Shown in pieces: positions 42,901-55,035 of a stretch of 64,000 nucleotides of DNA. Below the pieces are notes generated by a model. The model made no database searches, was not told the DNA's origin, and saw only the letters and a list, made by a program, of their open reading frames with translations. Every line of letters begins with the position of its first letter. The first letter of the stretch is position 1. This DNA comes from Macrotrachela quadricornifera. Lineage: Eukaryota; Rotifera; Eurotatoria; Philodinida; Philodinidae. A program made the position numbers and the translations under genes. Location of the stretch: NCBI GenBank assembly GCA_022393335.1, contig JAJEKB010020406.1, positions 1 through 64,000 on the forward strand, read 5' to 3'.

Positions 42901-45802
42901 GCGCTAATAGGTCTTTCTTTCCGAGTTATAGTCGTTTTATTAAAATTTCAGCCTGTGCCTGAATACATACTCAAAAACCACATGACTGTATTTCAACCTG
43001 AATTTCTGTCAATACGCAGGTCTAGGGATAGCCAACAGATTCTAAAAATTTCAGTTCGATCGAACGCTTCCTTCATGAGATAATAAATCTTCAAAAAGTA
43101 CTCCTATTTCACCAAGAATTCATGAAAATCTGTTTATTTTGAAAACTTATTATCTCGTGAAAGAAGCGTCCGATTGAACTGAAATTTTTGAGGATGTGTT
43201 AACCATCGCTAGACCTGCATATTGACAGAAATTCAGGTCGAAATACGGTCATTCGGTTTTTGAGTGTCTACTCAGGCACAGGCTGAAATTTTAGTAAAAT
43301 AACCATAACTCGGAAAGGAAGGCCTATTAGCGCTTATTATTTTAGACTTTTACTAGTCTCACTAGGGCTTTCTTATGCACAAAGTATCAGCTCAAAAGCG
43401 ATTTTTAAGTTGGTGACTCATCCTCTACAGTGCTCTTTTACCAACTTTCAGATGCCCAAATCAACGAATAAGAGGTTTTCGACTATACTGAATGTTATGG
43501 CATTATTTGTACTGTTTCATAGAGTCGACATCCACTTGACAGGGGATGAGGATGTGGGTGTAGAGGGTGGGGAAGGGACATCCTCTCTAGCGGGCGCTGA
43601 GCTTGTGAGACAGTATGAATGATGTCATAATGCTCGGCATAGTCGAAAACCTGTTATTCGTTGATTTGGGCATCTGAAAGTTGATAAAAAGAGCACTGAG
43701 TGAGTTAAAAATGAAGCAATTCACGACACTCAGAGTATAAGGTCTAGTATCTCATAGGAAAGTCAGAAAAAGGTAGGGTTATCAACTGAAATTTTCAGAA
43801 TCAAAATAATAATGAAAAATTTGATTGCTACAGTTTTGAAAAAATCTTCATTTCTTGCAAAGCAAGGGAAAAGGAGAAATCTAAATTAGGTATTTCAATA
43901 GCCGCAACATTTCTCTTTCGAATGGTGAAAACCACAACTCTCTATCTTGTTCTGTTCGAAAGTTATTCAAGAGACACTAGAGTCTCTTATATTTTGAAAC
44001 TGATATTAGTATCAATCAAATGAAAACAGTTAAGGACAGCAATAAGTCCGTATTGCTTCCCCAATTTGATTTTACGAGAATCAATTGATTCGATGCTTCG
44101 TATTAGTTTCCAAGAAAGAAATTTTACATTCCATAAGTTCGGAAGACTTTTGTAAGAGGACATAATGAACAAAGAAAGAAATTTCCAAGCAGGAAAGTAC
44201 GTTCTCAGTACAGAAAACAGTTTCTTGTAAACGAAAAAAACATTTCCTGACTCATTATTTCACTATGATTTATTTCTTCCTATTAGTTTCTAAGAAATTC
44301 CATTTACATTCAATAGGCTAGTACGTGTTGTATTAGCAGACATCATACCGAATTCAATATTCGCTTTTTTTCAAAGTTTTCTAGTTTTCCTCATTCTACC
44401 TTTCTCCTCCTCTCTAAACTTACACGAATGGTTACTTATGCTTTTCCAGACAACGCTCCTCCTCAAGACGAATGTTCCATGCGTGTTCGTGTTTCTGCCC
44501 TCATCCTCATGGATAGAGATATCCTTATGTACGTTTTTGTCTAGTCTTATCCTGCTTCTAGGAGTTTTTTCCATTTCGGAATTTCTTTTCTCTTTCCGGA
44601 AAAAAACTTTTCTGGAAACTAATATAAAGCATCGTATGAATCAATTGATATCCTTTGTAGACCAGGCGCGTCGTCTATGACAGTAAATACAGCAATGGGA
44701 CTTTTTATATCATTTCGTATTACGATCGTAGTAATGGGCGAACTAATACGTCGAGATATTATTATCTAAGGAAAATACAGAAAATATGAGCTTATTCATG
44801 AGATTATACATACATATTTGTATTCTTCATCCAGTGCGAGTCTACTTTTACATTGTTTCTTGGATTAATAATATATCAAAAATGATTCTGCATAAACAAC
44901 CAAATATTTTTCCAGCTTCACTGCCGAATAACGAAAGCTATTGTTTTACTAAGAAAGAGATTCATCATAGAAATAATAATGTATTTATATGTATTATTAT
45001 TTTATTTTGGGACTGCTTCAAAAATTTCGTTTGTTGTATGACAGGATTAAAATGATCATTTTGGGTACGATTAATTCTTTTTATTTCTTTAATATTAGTA
45101 TGAACTTATTCAAAAAATATTTGTTAAAGCCAGTTTGATGAGCATCTGTCTTAACGAGTAAGTGTCTTAAGGAGCAACTGTTCGACCCCCATTATATTGA
45201 TAGTTTTTTTTTACTATTTTTAGATGGGAACTGGAAATTGTCCTTTGTTTTCGAAAGTAACGACAGTTGAATTGATAATGTTTGATGCCCGATCAACTTT
45301 TTCGTTACAAAAATTATCCGTATACGTCGATATTTCACGTTTAGTCGTCATAGATATAATTAGTGCGTTTTTTCCTCAATATGATAGAAATACATATCTA
45401 AATATTGGTTATTTTCTGGAACAAGCTTGTAATCTTTCCACACTAATTATTAAGACTACTGGTAATGGATATCCATATAGCGAAATTATGGAAAATATTC
45501 ATTCAATTTTACCATATCATATAAAACACTTAAAAGTATCAATAAATCAGACAAAACAAATAAATACTATCCTTAATCAATGTAAAAATTTGGCAACATT
45601 AACTTTGTGTTGTAATAACAATGGATTATTAGATTTTATTGTAGAATATTTTGAGCAAAATATGAGTATGTCAACGTGTTACAAATACTGGAATGAAGTT
45701 TCAGTTTGGTTGGGAAATAATAATAAAATGCAATCAAATGAAACATATGACAATCATAAACGAATGAAATTGACTGAAACCAATTTGTACTCTCATAAAT
45801 AA
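39941..45802 (+). CDS. F-box protein, two exons split by a 4.1-kb transposon-filled intron
   Basis: Exon 1 is 39941-41128 (396 codons) and exon 2 is 45224-45802 (192 codons). The donor CAACAG|GTATGT and the acceptor TTTACTATTTTTAG are strong and both in phase 0. I use the ATG at 39941; upstream in-frame sequence has no earlier ATG. Residues about 9-50 are an F-box (FELLPVELIHRIFDNLDSE), implying Skp1 binding in an SCF ligase. Exon 2 (ILPYHIKHLKVSINQ, then CKNLATLTLC and EVSVWLGNN) looks like the C-terminal part of the same bdelloid-type F-box family rather than a gene of its own, and it starts exactly at the acceptor. AATAAA lies near 45908. The intron contains a dead Tc1/mariner element and two nested foldbacks. 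Alternatively exon 1 is a truncated gene ending at a stop just inside the intron (41135-41137). Confidence 0.72.
41450..42390 (+). mobile_element. Tc1/mariner-type element with decayed transposase
   Basis: The inverted ends begin TAACGGGTGACGCAGAATGA and finish TCTCCGTCACCCGTTA; each is flanked by TA (41448-41449, 42391-42392). Inside, 42081-42293 encodes a transposase fragment with PVIFEDGTMN and NNWTYQQDG, the region of the second catalytic Asp. Earlier parts are broken by stops, and sequence for the third acidic residue is missing because the element jumps from QQDG almost directly to its right end. It is dead. It lies inside the F-box gene intron. Confidence 0.8.
42468..44012. repeat. foldback element A (interrupted by B2)
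   Basis: The left terminus is TACTACTATCCGCTCCAAAA (from about 42468). The right arm ends near TCTCTTATATTTTGAAACTG (about 43980-44003). The arms continue inwards with paired blocks such as ATGAGATGCTAGACCTCATG against GTCTAGTATCTCATAGG. After the B2 insertion the left arm resumes at about 43421 (AGTGCTCTTTTACCAACTTT) and pairs with AAAGTTGATAAAAAGAGCAC at about 43676. A G-rich tract sits near the centre (about 43545-43580). Confidence 0.8.
42808..43420. repeat. foldback element B2, nested in A
   Basis: The ends are GAGGGAGGCTCACCAACTTA and TAAGTTGGTGACTCATCCTC, imperfect inverted repeats about 280 bp long on each side. TA flanks are plausible (AAGCTA to the left, TACAGT to the right). It is the same family as B1 at 7.5-8.8 kb. 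Removing it restores continuity of A. Confidence 0.8.
44096..44343. repeat. short direct repeat pair
   Basis: TATTAGTTTCCAAGAAAGAA (44101) and TATTAGTTTCTAAGAAATTC (44280) start two diverged direct copies of about 65 bp that continue with TTTACATTC and an AGACAT word. Function unknown; still inside the F-box gene intron. Confidence 0.5.
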
Positions 45803-46149
45803 CGATTATACATTAAGAGTTTAACAATTAAACTAATTGAACATTTTTTATATTTATATATCCAACAATCCGTGAATAGAAACTAATTTTGTTCTTCCTT
45901 TTTCATTCAATAAAAAATAGAAATTGATAATATTCTTTCAATTTTTGAAATTAAATTCTCTTTTTATATTTTCAAATAAAACATTGTTTTAATTAATTAG
46001 ATTTACAATATTCATTTTTGACGTCTTGTTCTTTTTTCAAAAATAAAAGTAGAATTAAATGAAAATAAAGTGTCAAGTGAAATTGATTCAGACGATGAAA
46101 AACTAAGTTATCTCAAGATAAATAACATATTTCAAATCAATTTAACTGA
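45803..46149. other. 3' flank of F-box gene
   Basis: AT-rich with AATAAA near 45908; nothing else seen. Confidence 0.4.
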
Positions 46150-47220
46150 TTTAAAACTCGATAATTCCCTCGACTGAAGGGAAGGTCATATAAAAAAGAT
46201 AGTTTGCTTGTCATTGGGGTCAAAGGTCAAAAAAACATGTTCTTAGAAAGCTCGATCACACACTCAATGTTCGACTCGACGGTTAACATTTAATCAAAGG
46301 TAATCGGGGTCGGGAAACTCAATAGTACTATTAGTTTTTGCTAAAAAAAGACTTTCTTCAAAGAAAATAATGAATTCTTATAAAGTTTGACCAAAGGTAA
46401 TCCGGGTCGGAGAATCCAATGCTACTATTAGTTTTTGAATTTTTCCGAATAAATTTTTTCTTCGACTGAAGAGAAGGTCATTTGAAAAAAAATGCGTTTG
46501 TATCGAGGTCAAAGGTCAAAAAAACATTATTAACTATCAAAAATTAACAGACCGTAATGTCAACCTATTCGAACTTTCATCTTGATACCCAAGCCAGTCC
46601 TTTCGTATGAAGGTACCCATAGTTCCTGAAGTCCGATACTGTGAGGGTACCTATGAGTCCTCAAGACCTATACTATGATGTTTCCCATGGGTCCTCAGGG
46701 TCTATAGTATGATGATATCTATGGGTCTTCAAATCCTATACTATGAAGGTGGCCATGGGTCATCAAGTGCTATACTATACGAATACCTATACGTCCGCAA
46801 CTGCTATAATTCGCCTCGAAAACCATGTTTTACCAGTATAGTAGTGGAGAAGCTGAAGAATTCGAAGGAGATTAGAGAAATCGTTTTTTGGCCGTCAGTA
46901 TTACCAGTTTTGTAAGGTTGAATCATGGGCTTGTTTGATTCGATTTAAAATTTTCATAGATATTTCCCCAAAGGAAGAGAGGGTGATATCGAAAAAAAGT
47001 GAAATATGTTTGTTTGTTTGCTTGTGCCAAGTAAAAGGTCAGAAAAAAACATGTTCTTACAGAAACGAACAAGAAATTGTAACTTTGAAAAAATTGAAAC
47101 CTTACGTTTCAGAAAAGGTTTTTAGGGGTTCAGGAATCGAATGGTATGATTAGTTGTTGAAGATTTGAAATAATTTTTTTACTAAGAAAAGGCTTGTTTC
47201 GCGAAATAACGATTTGTTTC
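46150..47220. repeat. R-satellite block with 122-bp-type units and minisatellite
   Basis: Three R motifs (CCCTCGACTGAAGGGAAGG at about 46166, CTTCGACTGAAGAGAAGG at about 46458, AAAGGAAGAGAGGGTGATAT at about 46970) enclose units of the 35-kb tandem family (GTTTGACCAAAGGTAATC near 46385). At 46605-46810 there are five to six minisatellite units built on CCTATGAGTCCTCAAG plus CCTATACTATGA. The same three components co-occur at 20.6-22.0 kb and partly at 34-36 kb. Confidence 0.7.
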
Positions 47221-48159
47221 ATGGATTGGAGCAGAGATCATATAATATAAATAAGTTTATAGTTGCACAGTTATGCTTCGTTCTCAAGTTTGTCTGTATC
47301 TTTCTGTAACCAAGCTAATCGGAAAACGTTGTCAGCTAGATTAATATCAAAAGCTTGTTATATTCTACTTGAAAACTATATGAAGGTAAAGGAGGGTAAA
47401 GAATTCGCATTGGGAGTCAAATTTGTGGTTAATAACAAGTTATGAAACAATAAGAAATTAGTTTTACTTTTTTACCTAAAGAGTTTTATCCAAGGTGGTC
47501 GAAGAACAATAAATAAAAACTGAGTTGGTTCGACAAATAATTAATAGTATATAATATAAACTGGCTTCAGTGAAACTCCACCAAAGACAATTTATTATGA
47601 ACAATCGAAAACTGGAGTTAGTTTATCAATATTCTGTAGGTATGAAATAATGATAAATTAGTAAATTATCGTTTGTAATAAAACTTCACTGATCGGTATC
47701 GCGTACAGAAACTACGAATTCAAAGTAGAAAAAATGTTTACGATCTATTTCTCAGCTATTTTCGATGAACTGCTTGTTTGTTTCAGCTTGACTCACGGAT
47801 ATACGAGGTTCTTGAATCTGTTCGATATTGATTCTGGTATAAATAGTTTTCTTTGTTGATTACTATATGTTGAATCTTAGAGTGAGATTTATACAAAAAT
47901 ATGTAAAAAACGAAGCGACTGTTTGAAGTTTTGCAGTTGAGTCTCCATAGATATTATAGGAAAATTTATATTCCAAAATAGACAAAGCTCTTTCATAGAC
48001 TACAACCTATTGCACTCTATTTTTAGTAATACTTAAATAGTTCTCTTTTTTTTAGTTTTTCTTAACTAGCGTATTAACAGATACCCAGTAGCTTTCTGAC
48101 AATAATTTAAATGAGAGGCATTCATTAGCTTCCAAGCTGAACTAATATCGGTCGATATA
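47221..48159. other. intergenic
   Basis: No gene recognised. Confidence 0.4.
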
Positions 48160-48360
48160 GTGACGTTAAATACGGAAACGGCTAGTCTTGAGTGGCCGAC
48201 CGGAACGAAGCCGACGAACGACTAGGTGTTGACTTAAAAGCTTTATCGTAAGTACTATAAGTGAGAGTTGAGGCACCTTGCGAAAATGGTGAATGATTCG
48301 ATTCCTGAGGCAAAATAATTCTTTATTTGACATTTGACGTAAAAGGGATATATTCATTAA
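48160..48360 (-). pseudogene. possible N-terminal helix-turn-helix fragment of a Tc1-type transposase
   Basis: The minus strand reads LLRQMSNKELFCLRNRIIHH, then VVRRLRSGRPLKTSRF. The RSGRPxKT linker after a helix-turn-helix is typical of Tc1 DNA-binding domains. The catalytic part does not follow in any frame. The match is weak and short. Confidence 0.4.
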
Positions 48361-48597
48361 AAGACTTGTGAGTTCTAATATGATATTATTTGCTTGTTTT
48401 TACTCCAAATTCCTGTTCGCTCAAGTCCGAACATCATGCATTTTTTCTTAAATCAGAAGATCGTAACGAATACATGCTATCGAAAATCCCAATGAAACGT
48501 TGGAGCGAAATGTTTTATGTGCTCAGGGTACAATGTCAGGGTAAAGTAATTTGACTGGAGCCAATGCAAACGTTACGCTTTGCCTCAGTTTTTCGTT

Positions 48598-48660
48598 ATG
48601 AATTTCGGTTGAACTATAGTCCAGGCGACTCATGTGAGTGCTCTATCAATGCGCCATAGA
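48598..48660 (-). other. tRNA-like remnant (possible pol III A/B boxes)
   Basis: The minus strand has TGGCGCATTGATAGAGCAC, close to a tRNA A box, and 25 bp on TAGTTCAACCGAA, a poor B box. Stems do not close properly, so this is not a functional tRNA. It may be the head of a tRNA-derived SINE or a decayed tRNA. Confidence 0.3.
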
Positions 48661-48970
48661 AGTCAAAAAATGTTATGTAAGATGAGAAGATCATGGGTGC
48701 TTGATATTTTTCGAGTTTATGATAGATACTTTTGGTTTTATAAATCAAAAAATGTGGGACATTCGTTCAAACTAAGAAGGCTATAACGTCACATTTGTCG
48801 ACCATTTATGTATCAAGGATTCTCGAAGTAGATAGAATAGATTCAGTCGACGGTTAAGCGAATCACATTTGGCGAGCGTTACTTGTTTTTAGTGATTTTG
48901 AATATATAGCCTATGTTTATTTCATATATTTAATCGAATATTTATTATTTTCTTTTTTCGTTTTTTTCAG

Positions 48971-51030
48971 TCATTGTCCTAATTTCTATAAAAATATTTG
49001 TCGAATTCAAAAATGTGTTACATATAATCAAGTAAAAGGTAATTATTATTTAAAAAAAAACATGTAAAAGATAACTTATGTTCTGTTATTATCTTTCTAA
49101 TGTGTTAGATTTTGTTCGTTTGGTTGATTTAAGATAAAGAAAAGAATGAAGGACATTCAATAGATATATATATAATATTTATTCTTTAGATATATTTGGT
49201 CTTAGTGACACAGATTCTATTGGAAAAATAAATTTTCCTGCTATTCAAGCTGCTCCACCTATAAGTTCTTCATTTCCATTTATATTTGGTGAAAATATAA
49301 AAGAAGACTTATCATGTCTCATTCCATGTGCTATTGATCAGGTCTAATATTTCGAATGTTTTTTTTATTAATTTATTTAATAAAATAGGATCCATATTTT
49401 CGAATGACACGTGATGTTGCACATCGTTTAAATTTTCCAAAATGTGCTTTACTACATTCAGTTTTTTTTCCTGCTCTACAAGGTGCAAAATCAAAAATGA
49501 GTGCATCAGATGTGACATCAGCAATATTTCTTACTGATTCACCAGATGAAATTAAAGATAAAGTAAATAAAATATGTTATTTATATTCATAATTTTATTT
49601 ATTTAGATCAATCGTTATGCATACAGTGGTGGAGGAAACACAATAGAAGAACATCGAAAAAATGGTGGAAATTGTCATATTGATGTTTCATTTCAATATC
49701 TTTACTTTTTTTATGGATGATGATGATCAGAAATTAGAACAATTAAGAAGTGTAAGTATAATCATCTTAATTATTAATTCAAAACGAATATATACTATTC
49801 AATATTAATCCTTCATCGATTTATACATATATATATCAATTTTAGAGTATAATGTGAGATATATTTAACCAGTGAAATTTAAATCTAATAATTTTAATTA
49901 TTATTAATAAACATTTCAGTGGAAATAGATTTAGATTTTTTTATTCATACCTGAACAGATGTTATCAAAAAAGACGATCTTTTAACGTAGAGCATATTTG
50001 TTTTTTTTTGTGAAACACAATCTAAAAGAGAGCGTTGAAGTGTTTAAGGGTAAAAATTTGGACCCACACCTCCTCCAAGCCGTGATCGACAGACTCGATG
50101 ACCTTTGTCACAGTTCTTGACCAATAGGAAAAATTAGCGTCATTATTATAGACAGCGACCGACACTGCAGTAACTCTTACTGTTCTATTATAGACTGTAA
50201 TCTATGAAGGACTAAAGACCATCATAGACACTTATTCGGACAAACTCTAGATATCTGATATATAATGTACGCAGTTTCATCGTGTTTCACATTTTTCAAT
50301 TTCATCATAAATATATTTATCCGAAGAAATATTCGTGTCTTATAACATGATTACTAAATGATCATATTTGATTTTTGAAAGATTTTCGTCTTTTTTAAAT
50401 ATTATAGGTATCTTCCCTCTTTTTTCATCATTTTCAGATCTCAAAAATGGCAAGTTCGATCGCATGGAAATTTTTATTATAGATAGAGGATCTAAATTGA
50501 TGAGACATGTATTCGAGAAAAATATTTTCAAAAGAAGTCTTCTTGATTTTTTTTGAAGAACCAGTACTTTTCCACAAGATATCATTGTGCCATCAATTTT
50601 CCCAATCTAATTTCGTTCGATTAGGCTGAATTTTATTTTTGGTCAACAGCTTCCCATGGACATTCGATAGCAGAGAAACGGAGAGGCAGATTGAAGTCAT
50701 TCAAACGACGATTGAAATATCAACAAATGATCTATCTAAAGCACATATAAACAAAAAGTTCGACAAAAAAAAAGAGGGGAGGAATACTCTTAAATAATAA
50801 TATCTTGATATATTTCATCATGTAGATAATTGAAATAGTTATGAATTATGATATTTATTTGTTTTATCATGTAGGGTTATTCATCTGGAGAAGTATTAAC
50901 TAGTGAATTAAAACAAGAATTAATATCTGTTTTACAATAATTAATTGGAGAACATCAACAATGACGAGAAAAAATTACTGATGAACAAATCAAACAATTT
51001 ATGACACCAAGATCATTAAAATTTGGATAA
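48971..51030 (+). pseudogene. tryptophanyl-tRNA synthetase (cytosolic type) pseudogene, 3' half only
   Basis: Former exons lie at 48971-49038, 49190-49341, 49389-49562, 49607-49751 and 50875-51030. They match eukaryotic cytosolic TrpRS in order: [60 protein letters not shown], the class I KMSAS loop ([20 protein letters not shown]), [18 protein letters not shown], and the C-terminal ITDEQIKQFMTPRSLKFG. Disablements are visible: an extra T in a run at about 49709 shifts the frame just before the [10 protein letters not shown] stretch, and two in-frame stops (TAA, TGA) lie in the last exon. The catalytic N-terminal half with the HIGH-type motif is absent upstream, and the fourth intron is swollen to 1.1 kb. 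A functional copy must exist elsewhere. Confidence 0.9.
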
Positions 51031-52320
51031 TATTATCTTTTAAATGAATTATATTTTTTAATCATGATTTATATTTTTTGTTAAAATTTATTGTTTTTTT
51101 ATTTTTGCTTATTCATATGAATAATACAGAAAATTAAACATCAATTAATTAAAATATTACTACATAATTAGTAAAACTGAATCTAAAACAAAAATAAAAA
51201 CTCTTAAAATCCGAGGAAGATTATCATGACAATGAGAAGATGTTGACTATTAGAATTATCTTTCGGAGCCATCAGTATGATTATGTTATAGTTTAAAATG
51301 AAGTATCTTTCTTTACTCTAGAAAATACAAAATGTCTTTTAAAGAACGATATTCGATTTTAAAAGGCTAAATTATTCAGTTTTCTCTGTTGATGTTAAAA
51401 GACTTTTTTCTTAAAATTTATTATATTTATTTATTTGTTACTAGTGGTAGTATCCGGTGTTGCTCGGAATACCGATGTACTGGAAATCTAACGTGTCAGA
51501 AAACGACAGACCATGTAGAGAGCTTTCCATCTATCATTACTACACGTTCCGCCGTACATCTATACTTAAATCCAATAATTCAGCAAATAGTATGTGCCTG
51601 TGAATCCCTTTCGGTTTACTTTCACACCAACATTCAATGCAAAAACGTCACAGTAGAAGGCCGATATTATAACAATCGTAGCGAATACTCTAAAAGTTTT
51701 CAAAGATTGATAAAAATTGCAGTATATCATAATCTGTATAGAACGTCATCCAAACCACTCTTCACAACTTGCATCGCTCTCTCAACCTTCTTCTGTATCA
51801 ACAGATATGTCGTGAGAATTTTAATGACAGCTAACTATTACGAAGACTAAAAAATATATAAAGAACAGACAAATATTCTTTTTTATCTATATACAAGATT
51901 GATAGATCGAAGTGTTCTCTACTCCAATCCATTATGAGTCATCAATAAGAATATGTCATCTCTCTTGTTGCTTTCTTCATTCGATGAATATTTTCATTCA
52001 TACGGTTGCATTTCATCTTGGACATTCTATTCATTTTCTTTCGATTATCCGAAAATATCGCGTGACCCATGGCAAAAATCACATCTTTTTATATACTTTC
52101 GTTCTAGAATTATTCAGAAAACAATCCTATAGACAAATTCTCTGGAAAAGGCATTTACTGTAGTAATCCAACAAAGGAAGGACAACGCCCCCCCCTCCCC
52201 ACAGTGGGTAGCCAGGCGACAAAATCGATTTTCGAGATTCGAACTCATATTATAGCTAGCATGGAAAATCCTATGGTGCTGCATTTAAATGCATCTTGAT
52301 TGCTGTCTTATATCGAGTGT
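51031..52320. other. intergenic
   Basis: A 153-codon ORF at 51389-51850 has Cys-rich but unrecognised translation and low-complexity surroundings; I do not support it as a gene. A C-run lies near 52189. Confidence 0.4.
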
Positions 52321-52327
52321 CTTAGCA

Positions 52328-52535
52328 GTGGCTGAATTTCGTGAATTCTAAATCCTTGAGGAATCCATGGAAATCAGGTACTACTGAAAGAATATAAGGA
52401 ATCCTTGGTTTATTCAAATTCCTTAATTTCCTTGAGTTCCTTAGATTCTTTGACTTAGTTTGGGTTTGTAAATAGTCAATCTTGCTACATTTTGGATTCC
52501 TCAAGGATTCAGAATTCACGGAATTCAGTCAGGTC
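52328..52535. repeat. short inverted-repeat element
   Basis: GTGAATTCTAAATCCTTGAG (about 52340) pairs with CTCAAGGATTCAGAATTCAC (about 52499). The interior is built of ATTCCTTGAGTTCCTTAG-like words. MITE-like. Confidence 0.7.
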
Positions 52536-52679
52536 TCAACTACAAGTTTCACAATTTCCCCAACATCATTATTAACTTAGATAAATACAAGTTTCTTATT
52601 ATTCCAAGATACATAACACTAACAAATGCACATATTTATAAACACTCATTTACAGCTACTACTGCTCGTTTCTCAGAAA

Positions 52680-52910
52680 AAGAAAAAGATAAAGTTTTTA
52701 TGTAATTATATAATTTATAATTCATACATATATAGGGTAATTCCTGTCAAACTTAGGCACAAGAAAAAGATTAAATTTTTTATGTAATTATATAATTCAT
52801 AATTCATACATATATAGGGTAATTCCTGTCAAACTTAGGCAAAAAAAAAAGATTAAGTTTTATATAATTATATAATTTATAATTCACATATATATAGGGT
52901 ATTTCCATTT
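52680..52910. repeat. three tandem ~80-bp AT-rich repeats
   Basis: Three copies contain AATTATATAATTCATAATTC and CATATATAGGGTAATTCC; the first two continue with TGTCAAACTTAGGCA. The period is about 80 bp. Confidence 0.85.
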
Positions 52911-55035
52911 AGAGTTATGAAACAGAAAATAGTTTTATACATATGTATATACATGTATGTAATTGAGAGAGTGGTGTCCCAGATTGAGCTGAAATATAAT
53001 AAAAATATTCTAAAAACTGTAAGCTGACAGATTGGAAGGAAAAGAAAAATGTTTATTCTAGATGTAAAAATATAAGTGAAGGTTGGAGTCATCGTAGTTT
53101 CGCAATAAAGGCTTTCAGCGTAGTTGACCTACGGAATAGACGAAAGTTGTCATATTCGATTATACGAATAAGGATGTTTGTTCTTCATTAAGATATATAT
53201 AAATGTCGCGGAATCGTAGTTTAGTCGTAGATTCGGTTGATTAGTTATTAGATGAATCAGAGTATTGACAATGACGAACATCTCGAAGGTTAACTGAGGG
53301 AATAGTGCGAAATGATTCAAATAAGGCTTTTTAAATCTGAGCATGGCTCGAAGACCAGGTGTTAGTATAAGTTTATATTAGAGTGAAATTTACGAATACA
53401 AGAGTTTTGTGGAAGAATTCTTGTAGGGTTCAGTGAGATGGGGAAATGGACTGAAGGAGGTAAAAGAGTTGTATGAATGTCAGTTTATTTTCTAAACAAT
53501 ACTCATGCTTGGTGATTTGTTCAGACTATATTTCCTGAAATTTCATTGATCGCGTGTAAAAGTCCAAAAGCATTTGAGTCGTTATGATAGCGATAAAAAT
53601 GGAGAAACGGTGCATATAACGAATGTCTTCTTATACTGACTAAGTTTTAGTGCTGCTTCCTTTATCACTATAATATTATGTTAATAGTCTGTTATAAAAA
53701 GTTATACGCATTTTACAAGTCTCTACTCATTTAAGTGAGTGCAACCTGATGGGAAGAATTAATCTAGAGATAGGAAAAAGAAGCGTCTTATCTCTGAAAA
53801 TAACCTCCGTTCATAAGTGGTTTTCTCGAAACTGTATGAATATCATAATACCGAAATGTAATAAAACAACAACGTTTTGGAGCTGCCCTATGGAATGATC
53901 AGTAAGTATCATCATGCACTCTATCGGAGCGCATTGTAGGTCCTGGAATATCTCGATAAAGAGACTCCCTTTTTACTTTCAGATCTGTCACGGAGATATC
54001 TTTGTTTTCTGCTTGTTATGTACCAATTGATTTTTCATCTCAAATCATTCCATCAAAGGCTCTGCAAATTTGCTCACCCTTATCTTGAAAAGTCTAAACT
54101 TTTTCAAAATTTATATATTGTGCTAGCGTTTTTGCGTTGGGTTGTATAGTTCAGGAGCATGAAAAAAAAAGTTTTGTTTTTTATTTTTCTCAAAATTAGC
54201 TATATCCTATGTACAATTAACGCTCGTCTGTAGATTCGCTTAACTTTCTCTTGTAAAAGTGATGTTTATAAACGGTTAAATAATTGCTTATTTACAATGC
54301 ATTATTTTGCCAAGTGCATCTATCTACACATTCGAGTTTAGCATTCTGAGAAGAAAGTTGAGCTGATTCTTTTCCAACATTATAATGAGATTAGAAAATT
54401 TTACTGTTCGCTATTTTTGCCATCGAAATCTCATCATCGATGATTGATTCTGCCTTTTATCCCGAATATCTGCAATCAACTTTTTTTTTATTAAATATTC
54501 ATAGTTAATAATCAAAACATAATCAATTGCCTTTTGGTGAGGTTTTATGAAAAAGATAATTTTCTGTATTTTCATTTTGTTCGCACAATCAGTGAAGTGC
54601 AGATATACAATCAAATAATTTATTCTTAGTGGACTGTTCTCTATGAGAAAGATACTTATCGAATTATTTTTGAAAGTGATCATATTCCGTTTATACTAAA
54701 TTTATCAGATAGAAATGATATATTATTTTTCAATAAAAAACAGAATAATTCCAAGGTTTATCAAGAGATGAAATCTATTACGACAAAAATGTCAAATGCA
54801 GTTTCTTTGAAAAATGTTGTTCGTAATATAGTATGCATTTCTAATTATGTTTTTGACAGTTTATCAAGCGCCTACACTTCATTCAAGAGAACTTCAATTT
54901 TTTTTCTATTGTCAGCAACAAAATTTCTTTTTTTTTTTTCATTATAGATTGAAATAGTGAAAGTCTAATGGAGAAACTATAAAGAAGATATAATTCTGAT
55001 TATCTTTTATCTCGATAGTTAAAATAACAGAAGAA
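52911..55035. other. intergenic
   Basis: No gene supported. An inverted copy of the dispersed GTTAAGCGAATC...GACGAGCGTTA motif is at 54212-54245. Confidence 0.4.

Noticed and set aside
44371..45055. ORFs of 67-90 codons around 44.4-45.0 kb
   Set aside because: Hydrophobic AT-rich translations inside the F-box gene intron, no family likeness.
51389..51850. 153-codon Cys-containing ORF
   Set aside because: Unfamiliar composition, hydrophobic low-complexity start, no promoter, intron or family evidence; may be transposon debris.
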